The notes: generated by a model from the letters alone, not told the origin. A stretch of DNA of 64,000 nucleotides from Novipirellula galeiformis (GCF_007860095.1 NZ_SJPT01000005.1:372001-436000); one strand, 5' to 3'; positions 8,083 through 17,363 are shown, numbered from the stretch's first letter. Numbers and translations are program-made.

Positions 8083-9558
8083 TCAATCAAGCGACGCGAA
8101 CTGCGACTGATGAGACAGGTCATGGTGCACTTCGAGAGGCAATCGAATCACGATGCTGGCGCCAATCTCGGAGGGTTCAAGATCAATGGTTCCGCCGTGC
8201 GCTTCGATAATGCGTTGACAAATCGACATTCCTAATCCGGTCCCCGATTTCTTGGTCGTGTAGAACGGTTCGAAAAGCTTTGCCTGTTGTTCTACGTTAA
8301 AGCCGGGGCCATTGTCGGTGACGCGAACTTCCACGATGTCGTCACAGTATTGGCAATCGACATGGATACGAACGGGATCATGACAAGCGGCCAACGAGTT
8401 TTCAAACAGATTTCGAAAGACTTGCTCCATCCGCACCGTATCGATCTCGATCTGCTGGTCATCGAGATCGAGCGGTTCGATCAACTCCGCGTCGCGTCCG
8501 GCGCGGGTCGCCGCGATATCACCCCAGGCGCGTTGCCAAACGTTGGCCAGCGAGGTTTCGGTACGGTGCACTTGAAACGGGGCTGCAAAGGACCGCACTT
8601 CTTCGAGCAGGCATTGCAAATCGCCGCTGGCGCGTTGAATCGCATGCAGGTCGTCCTCGGCATTCTTGTTTCCCGCAACCTCCAACGAGAGCACATCGGC
8701 TGCAGCCTTGATGCGCTGCAATGCATTGCGACTCTCATGGGACAGCGCCGTCATCGTTTGTCCGATCGCGGCCAACCGCTCGGACTGCAATGCCCGCGTT
8801 TGGGCCTCTATCAAATCGCTGACATCCACCCCCACGGCAAGCACCGCCTCGATCGTTCCGTCGCAGTTCCTCAACGGAGCGTGGGACCAACGGATCCGGT
8901 GACAACGTCCCTGTTTGTCCAAAACATCATGCAACACGCCACGGTTGCGCCGAGTACGCGAGGTGTCAACAAACATCTCTTTGACCCAAGTACGATCCGC
9001 CTCGGGGATACAGCTCAAAAACCAATCCCGCCCGACCAAGTCGGCAGCGGTCCAACCCGTCAATTTTTCAAAATAGGGATTCAAGCGAATCACGTGCCCC
9101 TGCATATCGAGCACCAAGACAATCGACTCGGCGGTCTTTAGCACTTGATCGGCAAAATAATGCTCTTCGACTAAAGCCGCTTGCAAACGTTGTTTCTCCG
9201 CAATGCGATTGACGATGCTGCGGATGTCGTCGGGAATGATCGGCTTGATGACGTAGTCGCTCACGCCCAAGCGAAGCGCCGAAATCGTACTTTGCATGTC
9301 GCCATAACCGGTCACGACAATGATTTCGGCCCCCGCCGAATTCGCTTTGACCTGCGGCAGAAACTCTTCAATCATCCCCTCAGGCAATCGGCGGTCAGTA
9401 ATCACCAAGCCGATATTGTTCCCGCTGGCAACCGCTTGGGAATCGGTGAAACAAGAGGCCATAAAGACCTCGTGCCCGTCGAGCTCCAGAATGTCGCGCA
9501 GATTCGCCCGCGTATCGGGATTATCCTCGATGACCAGGATACGAAACGGTTGATCCAT
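8083..9558 (-). CDS. Receiver-PAS-histidine kinase
   Basis: A 491-residue signalling protein with the receiver first: ILVIEDNPD at the N-terminus, phosphorylatable Asp in LVITDRRLP, and the conserved Lys in YVIKP. A PAS domain follows at about 135-255 (SIVLVLDMQGHVIRLNPYFEKLTGW), then the histidine box HESRNALQ and an ATPase domain with FENSLAAC, DNGPGFN and GTGLGMSI. The H-box differs from the usual HExRTPL and is identical to that of the kinase at 10126, suggesting a recent common ancestor. No transmembrane segments. It may integrate phosphate from another kinase before signalling to the NtrC-type regulator. Confidence 0.86.
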   Translation of the reverse strand: MDQPFRILVIEDNPDTRANLRDILELDGHEVFMASCFTDSQAVASGNNIGLVITDRRLPEGMIEEFLPQVKANSAGAEIIVVTGYGDMQSTISALRLGVSDYVIKPIIPDDIRSIVNRIAEKQRLQAALVEEHYFADQVLKTAESIVLVLDMQGHVIRLNPYFEKLTGWTAADLVGRDWFLSCIPEADRTWVKEMFVDTSRTRRNRGVLHDVLDKQGRCHRIRWSHAPLRNCDGTIEAVLAVGVDVSDLIEAQTRALQSERLAAIGQTMTALSHESRNALQRIKAAADVLSLEVAGNKNAEDDLHAIQRASGDLQCLLEEVRSFAAPFQVHRTETSLANVWQRAWGDIAATRAGRDAELIEPLDLDDQQIEIDTVRMEQVFRNLFENSLAACHDPVRIHVDCQYCDDIVEVRVTDNGPGFNVEQQAKLFEPFYTTKKSGTGLGMSICQRIIEAHGGTIDLEPSEIGASIVIRLPLEVHHDLSHQSQFASLD

Positions 9559-10125
9559 CGAATGGCGATCATGAAATGATGATGTTTAGCACGACCCGTT
9601 GTCGTTGCCCGTTCCACAATCATACCGAAATGATGCATCGATGGTCCAGCAGCTATTTTGATGCAAATTCGCGTCCCCTTTGCTCATGTGGCGATATTTC
9701 ACTCCCTGCGCTTAGGCGGGTTCGGAAAGACGAAGTGGAGATCGTGCTCGATCGTTTTTTGACAACGCTCGAGGAACGCAGCCCACACCTCGGCCGCCCC
9801 CACGCAAATGGTGACCCGTCGGCGAACTCGCAATTGTATCGGAGGCCCGACCGATTCCTGCTCCGGTGACAATCCGTCGCAACAAAAATCCCCACAAGTG
9901 GAAAACGCAGAAACGCGTTGCCGGAGGTTCGCAATTATAGCCCTCGATTCAGGGTTCCTTCCATGCGGATCGGCTGATCCATCCTCCGCATGAGCATCGC
10001 TACCAGGCGAACGGCGTCCCCAAGTCGCGGCGATAATGCGACGAAGTTTTCTGTCAACGATCCGATTCGGCATCCGGGTTGCTCCATGCTCGAATCGGCC
10101 GATCATCGAGCAAGAGTAATTAATA
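9559..10125. other. Divergent intergenic region between two kinase genes
   Basis: Open frames on both strands have no recognisable domain and poor codon character. A weak sigma-54-like element CGGCATCCGGGTTGCT at 10068-10083 (plus strand) has correct GG-N10-GC spacing about 45 bp before the kinase start at 10126. A minus-strand frame ending near 9699 shows a faintly protein-like tail, but I cannot support a gene. Confidence 0.35.
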
Positions 10126-11244
10126 ATGAACACCAAGACCCAGCCGTTTTCCGACGCCCCGTTAGCGCGCCGCATGCTAGAAATTTCCCCCGCCGCCGCT
10201 GCGGTGATCGATCCGGATGGGACGATCCTCTTTGTCAATGAAAAGCTGACTGAATTGCTTGGCTATACGAGCGAAGAACTCGTAGGGCGTCCCTCCGAAC
10301 TCTTTTTTCCAAGCGGCGTCAATTGGTTCCAGGAAGCACAATTGGCGCGCTGTGTGTCACAATCGGATTCAAATCAGCGGGAAAACGAGCAATCCGTCGT
10401 TGCCCGCGATAAAAATGGACACGAGCTTCACGTCACGATTAGCGTGCACCAAATAGCGAATCAGCGTGAATCCCCCTTGCTCGCGCACCTTGTTCGCGGT
10501 GACCAGCCCTCGGTCGACCACGATCTGTTACAGTCCGAGCGACTCGCGGCGATTGCACAAATGGTCAGTGGTTTAGCACACGAAAGCCGAAATGCGTTGC
10601 AGCGTGCGGTGGCCTGTTTGGACCTGCTCGAACTCGATCTCAAGAATAATCCTGAACAAATGATCCTTTCTCAACGGATACGTGATTCGTTGGGGGATCT
10701 GATCGAAAACTATGACGAGGTGCGGCGCTATGCCGAACCGATCACGCTCAAACCACAACGCGTGAACCTGCTACACCTTTGCCAAGTTGCGTTTGACGAA
10801 ATCGCCGTCGAGCACGATTTCTTCCCTCATCAGCTGGAATTTTCACGCGTCAGCGATCGAGATGTCATCGCTCAGCTTGACCGCGAAAAAATGAAACAGG
10901 TCTTCCTGGCGATTCTGGAGAACGCAATTGATGCCGCCGACGAGATTGCCCGAATCGAGGTTGCCTGTAAACGGATCCGCTGGCAAGACAACGAAGCGGT
11001 GAAGTTGACAATCCACGATCATGGACATGGATTTCAGTGCGAATCGCTTCCCAAAGTCTTTGAGCCGTTCTACACCACGAAACAGCATGGCACGGGACTC
11101 GGCCTAGCTATCTGTCGGCGCATTGTCGAAGCCCACCGCGGCGAGATTCGCGCCGCAAACCACGCCGATGGAGGAGGCATCATCGAAATGACCCTCTCGG
11201 TCCATCCGCAACCGCTCAGCCTTCCTCGCCAATCGCCCTACTAA
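10126..11244 (+). CDS. PAS-domain sensor histidine kinase (NtrB-like)
   Basis: A 372-residue soluble kinase. PAS at about residues 15-125 (AAAAVIDPDGTILFVNEKLTELLGY), then H-box HESRNALQ, and an ATPase domain with LENAIDAAD, DHGHGFQ and GTGLGLAICRR. It is followed, 150 bp downstream on the same strand, by the NtrC-type activator, the classic kinase-regulator order, so it is the most likely cognate kinase. The ATG at 10126 is preceded by a modest GAG. Its dimerisation and catalytic parts resemble the receiver-PAS kinase across the divergent promoter region, consistent with duplication. Confidence 0.87.
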   Translation: MNTKTQPFSDAPLARRMLEISPAAAAVIDPDGTILFVNEKLTELLGYTSEELVGRPSELFFPSGVNWFQEAQLARCVSQSDSNQRENEQSVVARDKNGHELHVTISVHQIANQRESPLLAHLVRGDQPSVDHDLLQSERLAAIAQMVSGLAHESRNALQRAVACLDLLELDLKNNPEQMILSQRIRDSLGDLIENYDEVRRYAEPITLKPQRVNLLHLCQVAFDEIAVEHDFFPHQLEFSRVSDRDVIAQLDREKMKQVFLAILENAIDAADEIARIEVACKRIRWQDNEAVKLTIHDHGHGFQCESLPKVFEPFYTTKQHGTGLGLAICRRIVEAHRGEIRAANHADGGGIIEMTLSVHPQPLSLPRQSPY

Positions 11245-11391
11245 CCGCCGCCCGCGGAAACGCGACTCTCTACTGTCTCCAAATGTGCCTTAACGCACGT
11301 TATCTTGAGACAATACGCACACTTTTGATGCATCCCCCCCGATTTCATTGGAAAACGGAAGTTGGAACACGTTTCGCTCATCTGGAGCAGC

Positions 11392-12843
11392 ATGCCCCAT
11401 CCTGAATATGCATCACCGCCCCCGAACGAGCCACTCGCGATGACAAACTCACCTATCAAATTGCTCTTGGTCGATGACGAGGATGATTATCGCCGGAGTT
11501 GCATGAAATACATGCAGCGCAAAGGGCATGATGTCCAAGAAGCAGGAAGTGGCGCTCAAGCGATGATGCTGTTGGAACGAGGGTCCTTTGACGTCGCGGT
11601 GTTGGACATCGACATGCCCGGAATGACGGGGCTGGAGTTAATGCAGCGGATTTACGAAGCCAAGATGGATCTGGAAGTGGTCTTTCTGACCGGTCACGGC
11701 AGCATTGAAACCGCCGTCTCCGCGATGAAGTTAGGCGCCTGCGACTATCTCACCAAACCCTGTTCACTGGGAGACCTCGAGCACCGTTGCCTGCTCGCAC
11801 GCGATCGCAACCAACTTCGCAAAGAGAACCTGCAGCTCAAAGCCCTGGTTTCTCGTTCGACGCCGAAGCAAAAGTTGGTCGGTGAATCGGCCGCGATGAA
11901 GGAGGTCGTGCGGATGATCGAGAAGGTCGCACCGACGGGGAAACCGGTGTTGATCGAAGGGGAGAGCGGGACGGGCAAGGAGGTCGTTGCTCGATCGATT
12001 CAAGAGCGTAGTGAGCTCGCCAACAAGCCATTCGTCACCATTAATTGTGCCGCGTTACCCGAACAACTGGTCGAGAGTGAACTTTTCGGCCATCAAAAAG
12101 GATCCTTCACCGGTGCCACGTCCGATAAATTGGGGCTGTTTGAAATCGCCGATGGTGGCACGTTGTTCATTGACGAAATCGGCGAATTGCCACTCGCGCT
12201 CCAGCCCAAGTTGTTGCGTGTTCTCGAAGACGGATCGCTTCGCCGCATTGGTTGCCATCGCGAGCGGAAAGTCAAAGTGCGGATTATCGCCGCGACCAAC
12301 CGCGATCTGACCCAAGCCGTCAAAGATGGCCACTTTCGCGAAGACCTCTTTTACCGTGTCAATGTGCTGTCGCTGACACTGCCGCCTCTACGCCATCGCG
12401 AGGGCGACGTCGAGCGTTTGATCGATCACTTGCTGCCCAAGGGATGGTCAATCGATTCCGATGCGAAGGAGGCACTGATGCATCATCCGTGGCCCGGCAA
12501 CGTGCGTCAGTTAATCAACGTTATTGAACGGGCCACGATCTTGGCGGATCATCACGACATTACGCTGGACGATCTGCCTAGCGAAATCGCCCATCCTGTG
12601 GACATGCACACCCCGATCTTCAACGGTGACGCCTCCCATGGGTCGGCTTCGCTGCCGCCTCAATTTGTGGTCGGATCCCCTGATTTGAAAGTCGACGACT
12701 TGGTCAGAACCCACGTGCTTGAAGTGCTCGCCAAGGAGAAGGGAAACAAGGCACGGACGGCACGAAAACTCGGCATCCATCGCCGCAAATTGTATCGCTT
12801 GCTCGAACGCTATGCACAGTCTGCGACGGCCGCAGCGGTCTGA
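11392..12843 (+). CDS. NtrC-family sigma-54-dependent response regulator
   Basis: A 483-residue transcription activator. The receiver (about 22-135) has LLLVDDEDD, the phosphoacceptor Asp in VLDIDMPG and Lys in YLTKP. The AAA+ domain (about 155-385) has Walker A GESGTGKE, the sigma-54 contact loop GSFTGA, Walker [10 protein letters not shown] and the arginine-finger segment. A C-terminal Fis-type helix-turn-helix ends the protein ([19 protein letters not shown]). The ATG at 11392 was chosen for its GGAG four bases upstream; MTNSPIKLL at 11440 is an alternative. Sigma-54 promoter matches near several surrounding genes make it the probable master regulator of this island. Confidence 0.93.
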   Translation: MPHPEYASPPPNEPLAMTNSPIKLLLVDDEDDYRRSCMKYMQRKGHDVQEAGSGAQAMMLLERGSFDVAVLDIDMPGMTGLELMQRIYEAKMDLEVVFLTGHGSIETAVSAMKLGACDYLTKPCSLGDLEHRCLLARDRNQLRKENLQLKALVSRSTPKQKLVGESAAMKEVVRMIEKVAPTGKPVLIEGESGTGKEVVARSIQERSELANKPFVTINCAALPEQLVESELFGHQKGSFTGATSDKLGLFEIADGGTLFIDEIGELPLALQPKLLRVLEDGSLRRIGCHRERKVKVRIIAATNRDLTQAVKDGHFREDLFYRVNVLSLTLPPLRHREGDVERLIDHLLPKGWSIDSDAKEALMHHPWPGNVRQLINVIERATILADHHDITLDDLPSEIAHPVDMHTPIFNGDASHGSASLPPQFVVGSPDLKVDDLVRTHVLEVLAKEKGNKARTARKLGIHRRKLYRLLERYAQSATAAAV

Positions 12844-12903
12844 CCCTCCCTCACACTTGGCTGGCTTGTCTCGAGTCGATCCCTCGCGATTGATTGCCCG
12901 CGA

Positions 12904-13017
12904 CTAACTGCCCGCGATCTTCGTTGCGAACAGCAGTATCGACGCAATGGCGGTCGCGATGACCACTCCCCAGAAAATCTTTTCGTGTGGGGTGTCTTTC
13001 CATTTGATTCGGCTCAT
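12904..13017 (-). CDS. Small single-span membrane protein (37 residues)
   Basis: The predicted peptide has a charged N-terminus (MSRIKWKDTPHEK), then a hydrophobic helix (IFWGVVIATAIASILLFA) and a short TKIAGS tail. This is a typical positive-inside small membrane protein layout. A GAGG sits eight bases upstream of the ATG. It is convergent with the NtrC-type gene and is followed upstream by the inverted-repeat element at 13054. I do not recognise a family and function is unknown. The coding claim rests on layout and start site alone. Confidence 0.5.
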   Translation of the reverse strand: MSRIKWKDTPHEKIFWGVVIATAIASILLFATKIAGS

Positions 13018-13053
13018 CGGTTTGCCTCGGCAGGATGGGGTCACAGCGGATCC

Positions 13054-13174
13054 TAAGCAGGGAGGCAGGAATGATTGGGTGAAATCCCATTAGCCGCTTT
13101 GGCGTTAGCCACGGTTCAACCGGGGCTAACGCCAAAACGGCTAATCTACCGAAAGACTCCTGCCTACCTGCTTA
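13054..13174. repeat. Palindromic MITE-like element, copy A
   Basis: The element begins TAAGCAGGGAGGCAGGA and ends TCCTGCCTACCTGCTTA, so its termini are inverted repeats with one mismatch. A second inverted repeat lies inside: TTAGCCGCTTTGGCGTTAGCC against GGGCTAACGCCAAAACGGCTAA, separated by about ten bases. The whole unit could fold into a long hairpin. A nearly identical copy lies in opposite orientation at 31973-32103. No coding capacity. Confidence 0.85.
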
Positions 13175-13336
13175 ACATCAAAATCAAAACGCACTTCTTG
13201 TGCCGATTCCGACGGGCCGCTTGACCGCAGTGATCGGGGAGTCGCCGACGCCCGACGTTTCACGAAGGCCCGTCTCGACGTTGCGACGTAGCTCGTCCTT
13301 GCTCATTTTCACTCGAACAGATCAAACCGTTGCACG

Positions 13337-13352
13337 AGGCACAGCGTTTGCG
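13337..13352 (+). promoter_or_regulatory. Predicted sigma-54 promoter for the tandem Usp gene
   Basis: AGGCACAGCGTTTGCG matches TGGCAC-N5-TTGCW with correct GG-N10-GC spacing. It lies about 50 bp before the ATG at 13400. A palindrome GCACTTCTTGTGC at 13191-13203 is a candidate upstream activator site. Confidence 0.6.
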
Positions 13353-13399
13353 TTGCGTTGACCTGCACCTCAACGTCGTTCTTTGTCAGGAGAAGTGGT

Positions 13400-14326
13400 A
13401 TGCGTGTGTTAGCGGCGGTCGATCAATCGGAGTACGCCTCCTTCGCATTGGATTGTCTGAAGCGACTGCCGTGCCACGACGAAGTTGACCTTTCACTCCT
13501 CAGCGTTGCTCCGATGGTCCCCGAGTATGATCTCAGCGGCACCGCGTTCGCCATGGATGCCTCGGTGATCATGAAACGCGAGATCGAGTTGATGCGAAAA
13601 TCACTCAACGCGATGGTCGCGTTTGCTCACGATGAATTCCGATCGATTGAGACAAGCACTCCGATCGGGTCACCCGCTACGGAGATCATCCGGTTCGCAA
13701 AAGAAAAGCGAGCCGACCTTGTGCTCTTAGGGGCAACAGGCCATTCCGCGATTGCACGCGTTTTGCTGGGCAGCGTCTCTGACACCGTGGCCACCCACGT
13801 CGAATGCTCGGCATTGGTGGTCCGTCCACAGGGCGAACAGAAGCCTGAGCAACACGCGGCAAGCCCCGCGCCTCGACGTATCTTGATCGCGATTGGCGAT
13901 GCCGCCAGCGACGCGAGTCTGACCACATGGGTCACTCGTTTTCGCCTTCCGACGACGACCCAGATTCACTTGGTTCACGTCAAACCGATCCTGCAATTCT
14001 ACGACGAAGATCTGTTTCAATACGCATCAAAGTTTCGCGAACCGACCCCATCGATCTCCGAAGAAACCATTGCAACACTCAAGTCGCAACTTCAGTCGCA
14101 AGGTTTTGCCACGCGATCGAAATTAATCCCTGCAAAGCACATCGGGCAAACCTTGCTGGAGTACGCTCAAAGTGAAAAATGCGATCTAATCATCACGGGT
14201 GACCAACACGAGACATTGATCCACCGGATATTCTTAGGCAGTAATTCACGGCATGTTTTGCGACACGCCGAATGTAGCGTGCTGATTTCCCGCGACGTCC
14301 CGCCCTCGGCTAACGATCCAAGTTAG
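13400..14326 (+). CDS. Universal stress protein, two tandem UspA domains
   Basis: A 308-residue protein with two Usp domains (about 1-145 and 155-300). The first has the complete ATP-binding loop GATGHSAIARVLLGS (G-2x-G-9x-G-S). The second has a degenerate loop around HRIFLGSNSRHVLRHAECSVL, so only the first is likely to bind ATP. The ATG at 13400 follows AGGAGAAG at 13388-13395; the frame starts 14 codons earlier without a ribosome site. Preceded by a sigma-54 promoter match. Confidence 0.9.
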   Translation: MRVLAAVDQSEYASFALDCLKRLPCHDEVDLSLLSVAPMVPEYDLSGTAFAMDASVIMKREIELMRKSLNAMVAFAHDEFRSIETSTPIGSPATEIIRFAKEKRADLVLLGATGHSAIARVLLGSVSDTVATHVECSALVVRPQGEQKPEQHAASPAPRRILIAIGDAASDASLTTWVTRFRLPTTTQIHLVHVKPILQFYDEDLFQYASKFREPTPSISEETIATLKSQLQSQGFATRSKLIPAKHIGQTLLEYAQSEKCDLIITGDQHETLIHRIFLGSNSRHVLRHAECSVLISRDVPPSANDPS

Positions 14327-14394
14327 GCCGGTCACAGCGAGCGTCAACGAGGTCGCCGCATGTGCTTCCGGATAACACCGCATTGGCAATGGGA

Positions 14395-14862
14395 CTATCC
14401 CATGCTCGCGACCAAACGCATAAAGTCGCTTGAGGACAACATGCCTAACAATTTTCCGTTCTTCGTAACGGCGAGGTGATGGATCCCCAATTCGGTCATC
14501 TGTTTTGCCGCTTCCCACATCGATCGCCCTGGTTCGATCGATGCCACGCTCTCACTCATCACCTCGGTCACTTTGTCGCTTCCCAATCGTCGTTGAATCA
14601 AGTCCACGGCCCACAAACAATCTTCGTAGTGGGGATAGTCACTGTCGAGCAATTGGTCCGTGGAAAGGACCACACTTGCGAGGTCACGCTGGGTCACGAT
14701 CCCGATGACGAGCCCCTGAGGATCCACCACGGGGACCGAAGTGATCTGCTTGCCCTTCATCAACTCTAAAACATCGCGAACCGTCCCCTCGCGCTGCACC
14801 GAGTTCGTGGGGATCGACATCCATTGCTGGACGGAGTCTTCATGGCTGCCGAACTTAGTCAT
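14395..14862 (-). CDS. Two-CBS-domain protein
   Basis: A 155-residue cytoplasmic protein made of two CBS motifs (about 12-68 and 92-150). Conserved segments are ITSVPVVDPQGLVIGIVTQRD and IHHLAVTKNGKLLGMLSSSDF. Such pairs form a Bateman module that senses adenine nucleotides or NAD-type ligands. Stand-alone forms such as Hrp1 of mycobacteria belong to hypoxia regulons (family knowledge). AGGAG precedes the ATG at 14862. Its start overlaps the 3' end of the cytochrome gene by eight bases, so the two are co-transcribed from the sigma-54 promoter at 15359. Confidence 0.85.
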   Translation of the reverse strand: MTKFGSHEDSVQQWMSIPTNSVQREGTVRDVLELMKGKQITSVPVVDPQGLVIGIVTQRDLASVVLSTDQLLDSDYPHYEDCLWAVDLIQRRLGSDKVTEVMSESVASIEPGRSMWEAAKQMTELGIHHLAVTKNGKLLGMLSSSDFMRLVASMG

Positions 14863-15310
14863 TGCTGACTCCTGTTTTGGAGGCATCCGGCGCACGCGTC
14901 TCGGAAGCATTGGCATCCGAACTGCGCAGCAATTTGTGACAACTGACACAACTAAGGGTCAAGTGATTGAACGCCAAAGTCGCTCCCTCTAGATTGCCTT
15001 TGTCGGATTGGCGAATCAGCTCGTCACAAATTCGCTCAAAGGCATGCAATTGCACCTGGTATTCAGGGTTCCCACGGCGAACGAACCCTTCCACCTTGCT
15101 CAGCAAACGCATTTGACGAGCGTTCTCAGCCATGCCTTTGAAGTCCGCCATCGCAAGTCCTCGCAAAACATCTTGCGAGTATTCCATTTTCTTTTGCATC
15201 CAGAAACTAGTCGGTTTCCCATCCGACTCGGCTTGCGATTCCTTGGGGGAATCCGCAAGCAGGGTCATGGAAAAAACGGTGGCCAAAACGACGGTGGCGA
15301 TCATACGCAT
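14855..15310 (-). CDS. Small secreted c-type cytochrome, cytochrome c'-like
   Basis: A 151-residue protein with a signal peptide (MRMIATVVLATVFSMTLLAD) and one heme-binding CVSCH motif close to the C-terminus. A mostly helical body precedes the motif. Position of the heme site and helical content recall cytochrome c', but similarity is only general; it could be another class II cytochrome. The ATG at 15310 was chosen since the signal peptide starts there and GAGG lies upstream. The last 20 residues after the heme site are low-complexity. First gene of a two-gene operon with the CBS protein. Confidence 0.75.
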   Translation of the reverse strand: MRMIATVVLATVFSMTLLADSPKESQAESDGKPTSFWMQKKMEYSQDVLRGLAMADFKGMAENARQMRLLSKVEGFVRRGNPEYQVQLHAFERICDELIRQSDKGNLEGATLAFNHLTLSCVSCHKLLRSSDANASETRAPDASKTGVSND

Positions 15311-15358
15311 GGGTAAGTCCTCAGGTGACGGTGCTAAACGTTGCAAAACAATCCAACG

Positions 15359-15373
15359 GCAAAGCCTGTACCA
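15359..15373 (-). promoter_or_regulatory. Predicted sigma-54 promoter for cytochrome-CBS operon
   Basis: Minus-strand sequence TGGTACAGGCTTTGC matches TGGCAC-N5-TTGC with one change and correct spacing. It is 49 bp before the cytochrome start at 15310. Confidence 0.6.
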
Positions 15374-15460
15374 CTTCGATATCGAATCCGCATCGACATC
15401 GGTTTCAGCACGACGCGAAGCAAGTTGGTTTGGTAAACGATGGGCGCAAGAGCACACTCA

Positions 15461-15478
15461 TGTGTCACATGGCACACA
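15461..15478. promoter_or_regulatory. Candidate activator-binding palindrome between divergent sigma-54 promoters
   Basis: TGTGTCACATGGCACACA is an 18-bp imperfect palindrome. It lies about 90 bp from the cytochrome promoter and 130 bp from the hydB promoter, a distance typical of NtrC-type enhancers. A similar GTGC-N6-GCAC half-site pair is at about 11284-11297, upstream of the activator gene. The assignment is inference. Confidence 0.3.
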
Positions 15479-15607
15479 TTGAGTGCTGCTCACTCGCTGG
15501 CAACGCAGGTCAATACAGACCACGGATCGATCACCGCCACCAGGAGCCATCCCGGTTCGTTCCCATTTCCCGTCCACAGGATCAAGTGACTCGTTCGCTA
15601 TGGCGGT

Positions 15608-15623
15608 TGGCACTCGTTTTGCG
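15608..15623 (+). promoter_or_regulatory. Predicted sigma-54 promoter for cNMP-binding protein and hydB
   Basis: TGGCACTCGTTTTGCG has a perfect TGGCAC box, five bases, and TTGC. It faces the genes starting at 15773. With the site at 15359 it forms a divergent sigma-54 pair in a 460-bp region with no gene. Confidence 0.65.
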
Positions 15624-15772
15624 TGATGCACTCGCGTTGCATTCGCTTGCGAATCGCAGTTGAGATCTGAAGCGTTCCGTATCGGCCGCGTTGCGATTCA
15701 CCGTCCCACCCTCCGAAACCCAAATCAGACCGACCCCTCGATGAGTCTGAGACAGAAAAGGAATCAACGCGG

Positions 15773-16243
15773 ATGAGTCTCGACGAACTCGAAACGCTGA
15801 GTCTCGCCAGCGAGCTTTCGCCAACGTCGCGTACCCGTCTCGCCAATTTAGCCACGATCGTCGCGTGGCCACCGCAATCCCTTTTGTTTCGCGAGGGAGA
15901 GTGTCACCGTTACATTTATTGGATCCAACAAGGACGCGTCCGATTAGAGATGTCGGGAACCGGCGGCGGTGCGATGGCAATGTTGACGGTCGGCCCAGGC
16001 GATTTGTTGGGTTGGTCTGCATTGCTCGGAGACCAACGTATGACGGCAACCGCGATCACCGCGACAGCGACGACGTTGATTGCGTTGGATGCCGATGCAC
16101 TGCAGCAACTCTGTGACGAGAACCATGAGATCGGCTACAAGGTCATGCAAATGATCGCCAAGTCGATTTCCAAGCGTTTGCTGGCGACTCGCTTGCAATT
16201 GCTCGACCTGTTTCAGCCCCCAATGGCCTCTGTGGATGAATGA
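15773..16243 (+). CDS. Cyclic-nucleotide-binding-domain protein without HTH
   Basis: A 156-residue Crp-like sensor domain, with the beta-roll segments LLFREGECHRYIYWIQQGRVRLEM and VGPGDLLGWSALL and a C-terminal dimerisation helix. It lacks the DNA-binding helix-turn-helix of full Crp/Fnr proteins, so it is probably an allosteric or accessory protein rather than a transcription factor. Such short cNMP-binding proteins commonly precede hydB in group 3b operons (family knowledge). It overlaps hydB by eight bases. AGGA precedes the ATG at 15773. A sigma-54 promoter lies upstream. Confidence 0.85.
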   Translation: MSLDELETLSLASELSPTSRTRLANLATIVAWPPQSLLFREGECHRYIYWIQQGRVRLEMSGTGGGAMAMLTVGPGDLLGWSALLGDQRMTATAITATATTLIALDADALQQLCDENHEIGYKVMQMIAKSISKRLLATRLQLLDLFQPPMASVDE

Positions 16244-17363
16244 CGCATCGAATCGATCGAATCCGCCGATGAAGTGGTTACCGCGTCAGGAACTGCAACG
16301 GTTAATCGACGTCTTACAGCAGCGTGGCTATCAGGTGATTGGCCCGACGAAGCGTGACACGGCGATCGTTTATGAACCGATCGACCAAGCCGCACAATTA
16401 CCAGCGGGTTGGACGGACGATCAATCCCCGGCAACCTACCGAATTCGCGAAACGAAAAACGACCGCCAATTCTACTTTAACTCCAGTCCCGATTCTTGGA
16501 AAAAGTATCTCTATCCCGCTCGCCAAGAGCTCACCGGCGCCACGTTGACCAAGGACGGTTGGAAATTCGCCAGCAAAATTGCCGATCCTCCGCGACGGGC
16601 TTTGCTCGGCATACGCGCCTGCGACTTGGCGGCAATCCGGATCCAGGATCGTGTATTCAGCGAAGGTGACTACGTGGATCCGGTGTACACCCGCCGCCGT
16701 GAAGCGGTGCTCCTGATCGCGGTTCAATGCTCCACCGCCGCACCCACTTGTTTTTGCACCTCGATGGACACCGGGCCCAAATGCCATGCGGGTTTCGATA
16801 TCGCATTGACCGAGACGGACGAGGGGTTCTGTGTTGAAACCGATAGTGAAATGGGTGCGAGCATCGTGGCCGAGTTGCAGTTGGCCCCTACCGATAGCGA
16901 ACAAACAGCCTTAGCTGCTAACGAAACCAATAACGCGATCCGCGCAATCACAAAGCGGCTTGATACGACCGACATTCACGACCTGTTGTTGGAGCATCTT
17001 GAACATCCGCATTGGAGCGAGGTTGCCCAGCGATGCCTTTCCTGTACGAACTGTACGATGGTTTGTCCGACTTGTTTTTGCGCGACCGTCAACGAGTTGA
17101 GTGATCTGGACCAGACCGAGGTGACTCGTGTTCGCCAATGGGACTCCTGTTTCAATCTCGACTTTAGCTACACGGCGGGTGGAACCGTTCGCAACGATGT
17201 TCGCAGCCGTTATCGACAATGGCTGACGCATAAGCTTGCGACTTGGCACGACCAATTCGACACCAGCGGGTGTACGGGTTGCGGTCGCTGTATCACTTGG
17301 TGTCCGGTTGGCATCGATTTGACCGAAGAGGTCGCGGCGATTCGAGAAAACCCGGCAAGGTAA
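16236..17363 (+). CDS. hydB: Hydrogenase beta subunit, [4Fe-4S] protein
   Basis: A 375-residue protein of the sulfhydrogenase beta-subunit family, which relays electrons to or from the flavin subunit. The middle has [10 protein letters not shown] and [10 protein letters not shown]. The C-terminal half carries two ferredoxin-type motifs, [16 protein letters not shown] and [16 protein letters not shown], enough for two [4Fe-4S] clusters. It overlaps the cNMP-binding gene. In most 3b operons hydB is next to hydG; here hydG, hydD and hydA are 10 kb away in the opposite orientation. An alternative start at MKWLPRQ (16269) is possible. Confidence 0.9.
   Translation: MNDASNRSNPPMKWLPRQELQRLIDVLQQRGYQVIGPTKRDTAIVYEPIDQAAQLPAGWTDDQSPATYRIRETKNDRQFYFNSSPDSWKKYLYPARQELTGATLTKDGWKFASKIADPPRRALLGIRACDLAAIRIQDRVFSEGDYVDPVYTRRREAVLLIAVQCSTAAPTCFCTSMDTGPKCHAGFDIALTETDEGFCVETDSEMGASIVAELQLAPTDSEQTALAANETNNAIRAITKRLDTTDIHDLLLEHLEHPHWSEVAQRCLSCTNCTMVCPTCFCATVNELSDLDQTEVTRVRQWDSCFNLDFSYTAGGTVRNDVRSRYRQWLTHKLATWHDQFDTSGCTGCGRCITWCPVGIDLTEEVAAIRENPAR

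Noticed and set aside
9653-10238. Open frames in the divergent kinase promoter region
   Set aside because: They overlap each other on both strands, extend into the kinase gene, and show no motif or ribosome site.
14855-15310. Cytochrome gene as a peroxidase or di-heme protein
   Set aside because: Only a single CxxCH is present and the protein is too short.
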